From Kaistella flava (ex Peng et al. 2021) (GTDB lineage Bacteria > Bacteroidota > Bacteroidia > Flavobacteriales > Weeksellaceae), in assembly GCF_015191005.1 (NCBI RefSeq), contig NZ_CP040442.1:2604001-2668000 (forward strand): a stretch of 64,000 nucleotides of DNA. Direction: 5' to 3'. The translations under genes and the position numbers were made by a program. The notes below the pieces were generated by a model. That model saw only the letters and a list, made by a program, of their open reading frames with translations. It had not been told where the DNA came from and made no database searches. This document shows, piece by piece, positions 61,597 through 64,000 of this stretch. How positions within the stretch are numbered: the stretch's first letter is position 1; each line of letters starts with the position of its first letter.

Positions 61597-62691
61597 ATGA
61601 AAATAATTGACCTCTATATCATCAAAAAATACCTCGGAACTTTTGGGTTCATGTTAGGGTTATTAACGATTATTATTTTGGTCATCGATGTCCAGGCAAA
61701 AGCTCCAAGAATTGAATCAAACGGCTTTACCGTAACTGAATTTTTGATTGATTTCTATCCGTATTGGATTGTAAATCTGGTTATTACCTTCATGTCGATT
61801 TTGGTTTTTATCTCGGTTATTTTCTTTACTTCAAAAATCGCCAACAATACTGAGATTGTTGCCATCATAAGTTCTGGAGCTAGTTTCCATCGATTTGCCA
61901 GACCTTATTTTATAACGTCTGGAGTGATTGCGATTGCCGCTTTATTGATCAATCACTTTTTATTACCGCTGGCAAACATTAAGAAGAACGAATTAGAACC
62001 TTATACTTATAGTGCAAAAAACCGGGAAGAATTCACTGGAAATGCTGAAGTTGCGACTCAACTTTCAAAGACCGAGTACATCTTTATTAAAAGTTATAAT
62101 AAAAAAGAGAAGCGTGGTTCGGGCTTTTTCTACCAGAAATTTGATAAAGACAGAAAGTTGATTTATCAATTAAATGCTGCAGATTTCTATTGGGATAAGG
62201 ATAAAAAGTTATTCTTAATGACTAATTATTTAGAAAAGTCATTCCTTAAAAATGACACCGAAAAATTAGCTCAAGGAAACACGATGTCTAAAAATTTCGG
62301 TCAATCTCCGGAGGAACTTTTTCCTGATGTTTTATTAGGTCAAAATAAAACTACGCCTGAACTTATTAAATTCATCAACCGGGAAAAAGAAAAAGGAAAC
62401 GCAAATCTCAATAACTATTTGAATGAGCTTTATCAGAGAACCTCAATGCCATTTTCGGTAATTATCTTGACGGTTTTAGGACTTGCTCTTTCATCTGAAA
62501 AAAAACGGGGTGGTTTAGGAATGAACCTCGCAATTGGGATTTCACTGGCTTTTGTCTTTGTATTTTCATTTGAAGTTTTAAAGGTTGTTTCCGCCAATAA
62601 AACAATATCACCACTTCTCGCAATGTGGATTCCTAACTTTATTTTTGGCCCACTTGCCTTGTATCTTTATTTTAAAAGAGCCAATCAATAA
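61597..62691 (+). CDS. LptF/LptG family permease
   Basis: A 364-aa lipopolysaccharide transport permease with three N-terminal helices (YLGTFGFMLGLLTIIILVID, PYWIVNLVITFMSILVFISV, ISGVIAIAALLINHFLLPL-like), a periplasmic jellyroll region, and three C-terminal helices (SVIILTVLGLALSS, LGMNLAIGISLAFVFVFSFEV). With LptB it extracts LPS toward the outer membrane. ATG 61597 was chosen over a TTG start that would overlap tgt by 80 bases. Its end overlaps the end of convergent birA by seven bases. Confidence 0.9.
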   Translation: MKIIDLYIIKKYLGTFGFMLGLLTIIILVIDVQAKAPRIESNGFTVTEFLIDFYPYWIVNLVITFMSILVFISVIFFTSKIANNTEIVAIISSGASFHRFARPYFITSGVIAIAALLINHFLLPLANIKKNELEPYTYSAKNREEFTGNAEVATQLSKTEYIFIKSYNKKEKRGSGFFYQKFDKDRKLIYQLNAADFYWDKDKKLFLMTNYLEKSFLKNDTEKLAQGNTMSKNFGQSPEELFPDVLLGQNKTTPELIKFINREKEKGNANLNNYLNELYQRTSMPFSVIILTVLGLALSSEKKRGGLGMNLAIGISLAFVFVFSFEVLKVVSANKTISPLLAMWIPNFIFGPLALYLYFKRANQ

Positions 62692-63401
62692 AGAAGCGCA
62701 ATCTCTTTATGGAAGAATTTCTTTAATCCATCGTTTTCTAATTCAACCCAAAGAAATCCGTCTTCATCTACTTTTTTAATAATGCCATTTTGTCTTGATT
62801 GACCGATTTGAAAAACAGAGATTAAATCCTTTCGGAACAACCGTTCATTCAACTTTTTCAATACCGATTCTTCAGAAGTTGGTTTCGTTAAATTTTCGAC
62901 CAAATACTCATGTAATGATTCTGTCAAACTTTCAAGATCGAATCTAATTCCGGTTTGAGTAAGTAATGAGCCTGCTTTTGGGAGATGCTTGAAATTTTCT
63001 TCTAAAACATTTACCCCAATACCGATAAGGAAATACGATCTTCTTTTAATAATTTTCTTTTCAATTAAAATCCCAGAAACTTTTTTATTATTAATGATAA
63101 TATCATTTGGCCACTTAATTTGAGGCGTATGATTTGTCAGAATGGCAAGAAAATCAGTCAATACTTCAGCGGTATGAAAATTGAATAAATGATTGGGTAA
63201 TTTAATGAGTTCATCAGGGACTGCGACTGAATAAGCCAAGCTTAAATCGTTACCAGATTCCCAGGAATTTCCATACTGGCCTTTGCCTTTAGTTTGATTA
63301 AAAGTGCAAACAGCTTGCAGATCAAGAGTGTCATGAGATATAAATTTCTCAATCTCATCATGGGTTGAAGAACATTCTTTGAGATAGAACAAGCACATCA
63401 T
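62685..63401 (-). CDS. birA: Biotin--[acetyl-CoA-carboxylase] ligase
   Basis: A 238-aa BPL enzyme that attaches biotin to the carboxylase carrier protein. Motifs: TFNQTKGKGQYGNSWES (biotinyl-AMP loop), IKWPNDIIINNKKVSGILIE with the lysine that binds biotin, and GIGVNV. It lacks the DNA-binding domain of E. coli BirA, so it is not a repressor. Two tandem ATGs (63401/63398). It converges with the LptF/G gene and diverges from rsfS. Confidence 0.94.
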   Translation of the reverse strand: MMCLFYLKECSSTHDEIEKFISHDTLDLQAVCTFNQTKGKGQYGNSWESGNDLSLAYSVAVPDELIKLPNHLFNFHTAEVLTDFLAILTNHTPQIKWPNDIIINNKKVSGILIEKKIIKRRSYFLIGIGVNVLEENFKHLPKAGSLLTQTGIRFDLESLTESLHEYLVENLTKPTSEESVLKKLNERLFRKDLISVFQIGQSRQNGIIKKVDEDGFLWVELENDGLKKFFHKEIALLY

Positions 63402-63460
63402 TTATGAAAACTTTAAGAGTTAGATTTGGTAAATTTGAGACTATTTAAATAAAAAAACAA

Positions 63461-63468
63461 TAAATTTG
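63461..63468 (+). promoter_or_regulatory. -7 element of rsfS
   Basis: TAAATTTG matches TAnnTTTG, 20 bases before ATG 63489. Two further exact matches, TAGATTTG (63421) and TAAATTTG (63430), lie just upstream. Confidence 0.4.
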
Positions 63469-63488
63469 CAGATTATACAAAATTTTTA

Positions 63489-63851
63489 ATGAACAAAATC
63501 ACAGAAAAGCAACTACTAATCGACAAAATTGTAGAGGCAATACAAGATACCAAGGGAGAAGACATCATGATCTTCGACTTATCGACCATCGAAAATTCGG
63601 CAGCGCAAACATTCGTAATCTGCACCGGAAACTCTAACACCCAAGTTTCGGCTATTTCCGGAAACATCCAAAAAAAGGTTAGAAATGATTTACAAGACCG
63701 TCCATGGCATGTGGAAGGGAGTGAAAACTCACTTTGGGTTCTGTTGGATTATGTATCCGTAGTGGTGCACGTTTTCCAGAGAGAAACCAGAGAATACTAT
63801 GATATTGAGGAGCTTTGGGGAGATGCAAAGATCACCAAAATCGAAAATTAA
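63489..63851 (+). CDS. rsfS: Ribosome silencing factor RsfS
   Basis: A 120-aa protein that binds L14 of the large subunit and blocks subunit joining in starvation. Motifs: IVEAIQDTKGEDIMIFDLS, FVICTGNSNTQVSAI, RPWHVEGSENSLWVLLDY and VVVHVFQRETREYYDIEELWG. ftsH follows 49 bases downstream, a gene pair I know from other Bacteroidota. Confidence 0.95.
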   Translation: MNKITEKQLLIDKIVEAIQDTKGEDIMIFDLSTIENSAAQTFVICTGNSNTQVSAISGNIQKKVRNDLQDRPWHVEGSENSLWVLLDYVSVVVHVFQRETREYYDIEELWGDAKITKIEN

Positions 63852-63900
63852 TTACTGATAGTTGACGAGAACCATTTCGTCAAAATTTTTATAAAAAGAT

Positions 63901-64000
63901 ATGAATAACAATAAAGGATTTAACTGGTTTTTCCCAATTGCGATTGTGGCCATTTTACTCTTTTTCTTTTCGAATATGAATGGGGATTCCTCAGCGAATT
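63901..64000 (+). CDS. ftsH: ATP-dependent zinc metalloprotease FtsH (5' end only)
   Basis: An open frame starts at ATG 63901 and runs off the right edge: MNNNKGFNWFFPIAIVAILL, a first membrane helix, then SNMNGDSSAN. This opening and the place after rsfS match flavobacterial FtsH. None of the AAA or zinc motifs are inside the window, so the call rests on the N-terminus and context. Confidence 0.72.
   Translation, partial: MNNNKGFNWFFPIAIVAILLFFFSNMNGDSSAN

Noticed and set aside
1..64000. tRNA, rRNA, insertion sequence or phage genes
   Set aside because: I looked for cloverleaf-like sequence in the gaps, transposase or integrase motifs and phage structural genes and saw none. A dedicated tRNA and covariance-model search would settle small RNAs.

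Overview
The window is AT-rich, densely coded DNA from a member of the Bacteroidota, most likely a Flavobacteriales bacterium of the Chryseobacterium/Kaistella type. The evidence is the Bacteroidota promoter form (TTTG, 19-20 bases, TAnnTTTG), weak or absent Shine-Dalgarno sequences, an alternative complex III (actABCDEF), a Rho factor with a long Asn/Gln-rich insert, a TonB-dependent receptor paired with a DUF5689 lipoprotein, an RprX/RprY-like two-component pair, and lineage families such as DUF4271, DUF4293, DUF4296 and DUF6146. About 53 genes are supported. No tRNA, rRNA, insertion sequence, prophage or CRISPR array was seen. The only gap without a gene longer than 300 bases is 3567-4049.

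Layout. 1-3566: a leftward nitrosative-stress-like cluster with an Rrf2 regulator carrying three cysteines, a RIC/hemerythrin protein with three nearly identical DUF2249 repeats, a DUF1858-DUF2249-DUF2249 protein, and a membrane protein like heme-copper oxidase subunit I that is cut by the window edge. 4050-9737: a DUF5689 lipoprotein and TonB receptor diverging from a secreted endonuclease/exonuclease/phosphatase-fold enzyme, possibly a nutrient (DNA or phosphate) scavenging unit. 9814-20586: a small lipoprotein, superoxide dismutase, rho, DUF4293, an M28 peptidase, an MsbA-like exporter, two TonB-C-terminal-like secreted proteins, mutS and a TrmH-family methylase. 20659-27551: a 2'-5' RNA ligase-like protein and a tripartite RND efflux operon led by a GbsR/MarR-like regulator. 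27747-36710: a SUI1-like factor, a nucleoside phosphorylase, tag, fabI, a second M28 peptidase with a threonine aldolase, a DtxR/MntR regulator, pruA and two small amphipathic stress-type proteins. 36850-42944: a zinc metallopeptidase, an LTA-synthase-like enzyme, ribH, a TPR membrane protein, apt and an unknown lipoprotein. 43025-51483: the complete ACIII operon. 51669-57734: a SPOR protein, a two-component system, an SRPBCC protein and oligopeptidase B. 57819-64000: hemD/DUF4271, an operon of glycosyltransferase 2, DUF4296, tgt and an LptF/G permease, then birA, rsfS and the start of ftsH.

How the genes work together. The ACIII operon passes quinol electrons to cytochrome c or an oxidase, but no oxidase gene follows it here. 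The left-edge cluster probably protects respiration and Fe-S proteins from nitric oxide. Most other genes are conserved housekeeping genes in short operons separated by strong hairpin terminators, several of which share the same stem sequence.

Points most worth a second look: the exact 240-bp triplication of DUF2249 in the RIC protein with a dyad operator upstream of its regulator; a tRNA-guanine transglycosylase lacking the three canonical zinc cysteines; two related GC-rich palindromic intergenic elements; two unlinked small helical proteins that share a leader sequence; and the low-complexity insert in Rho.
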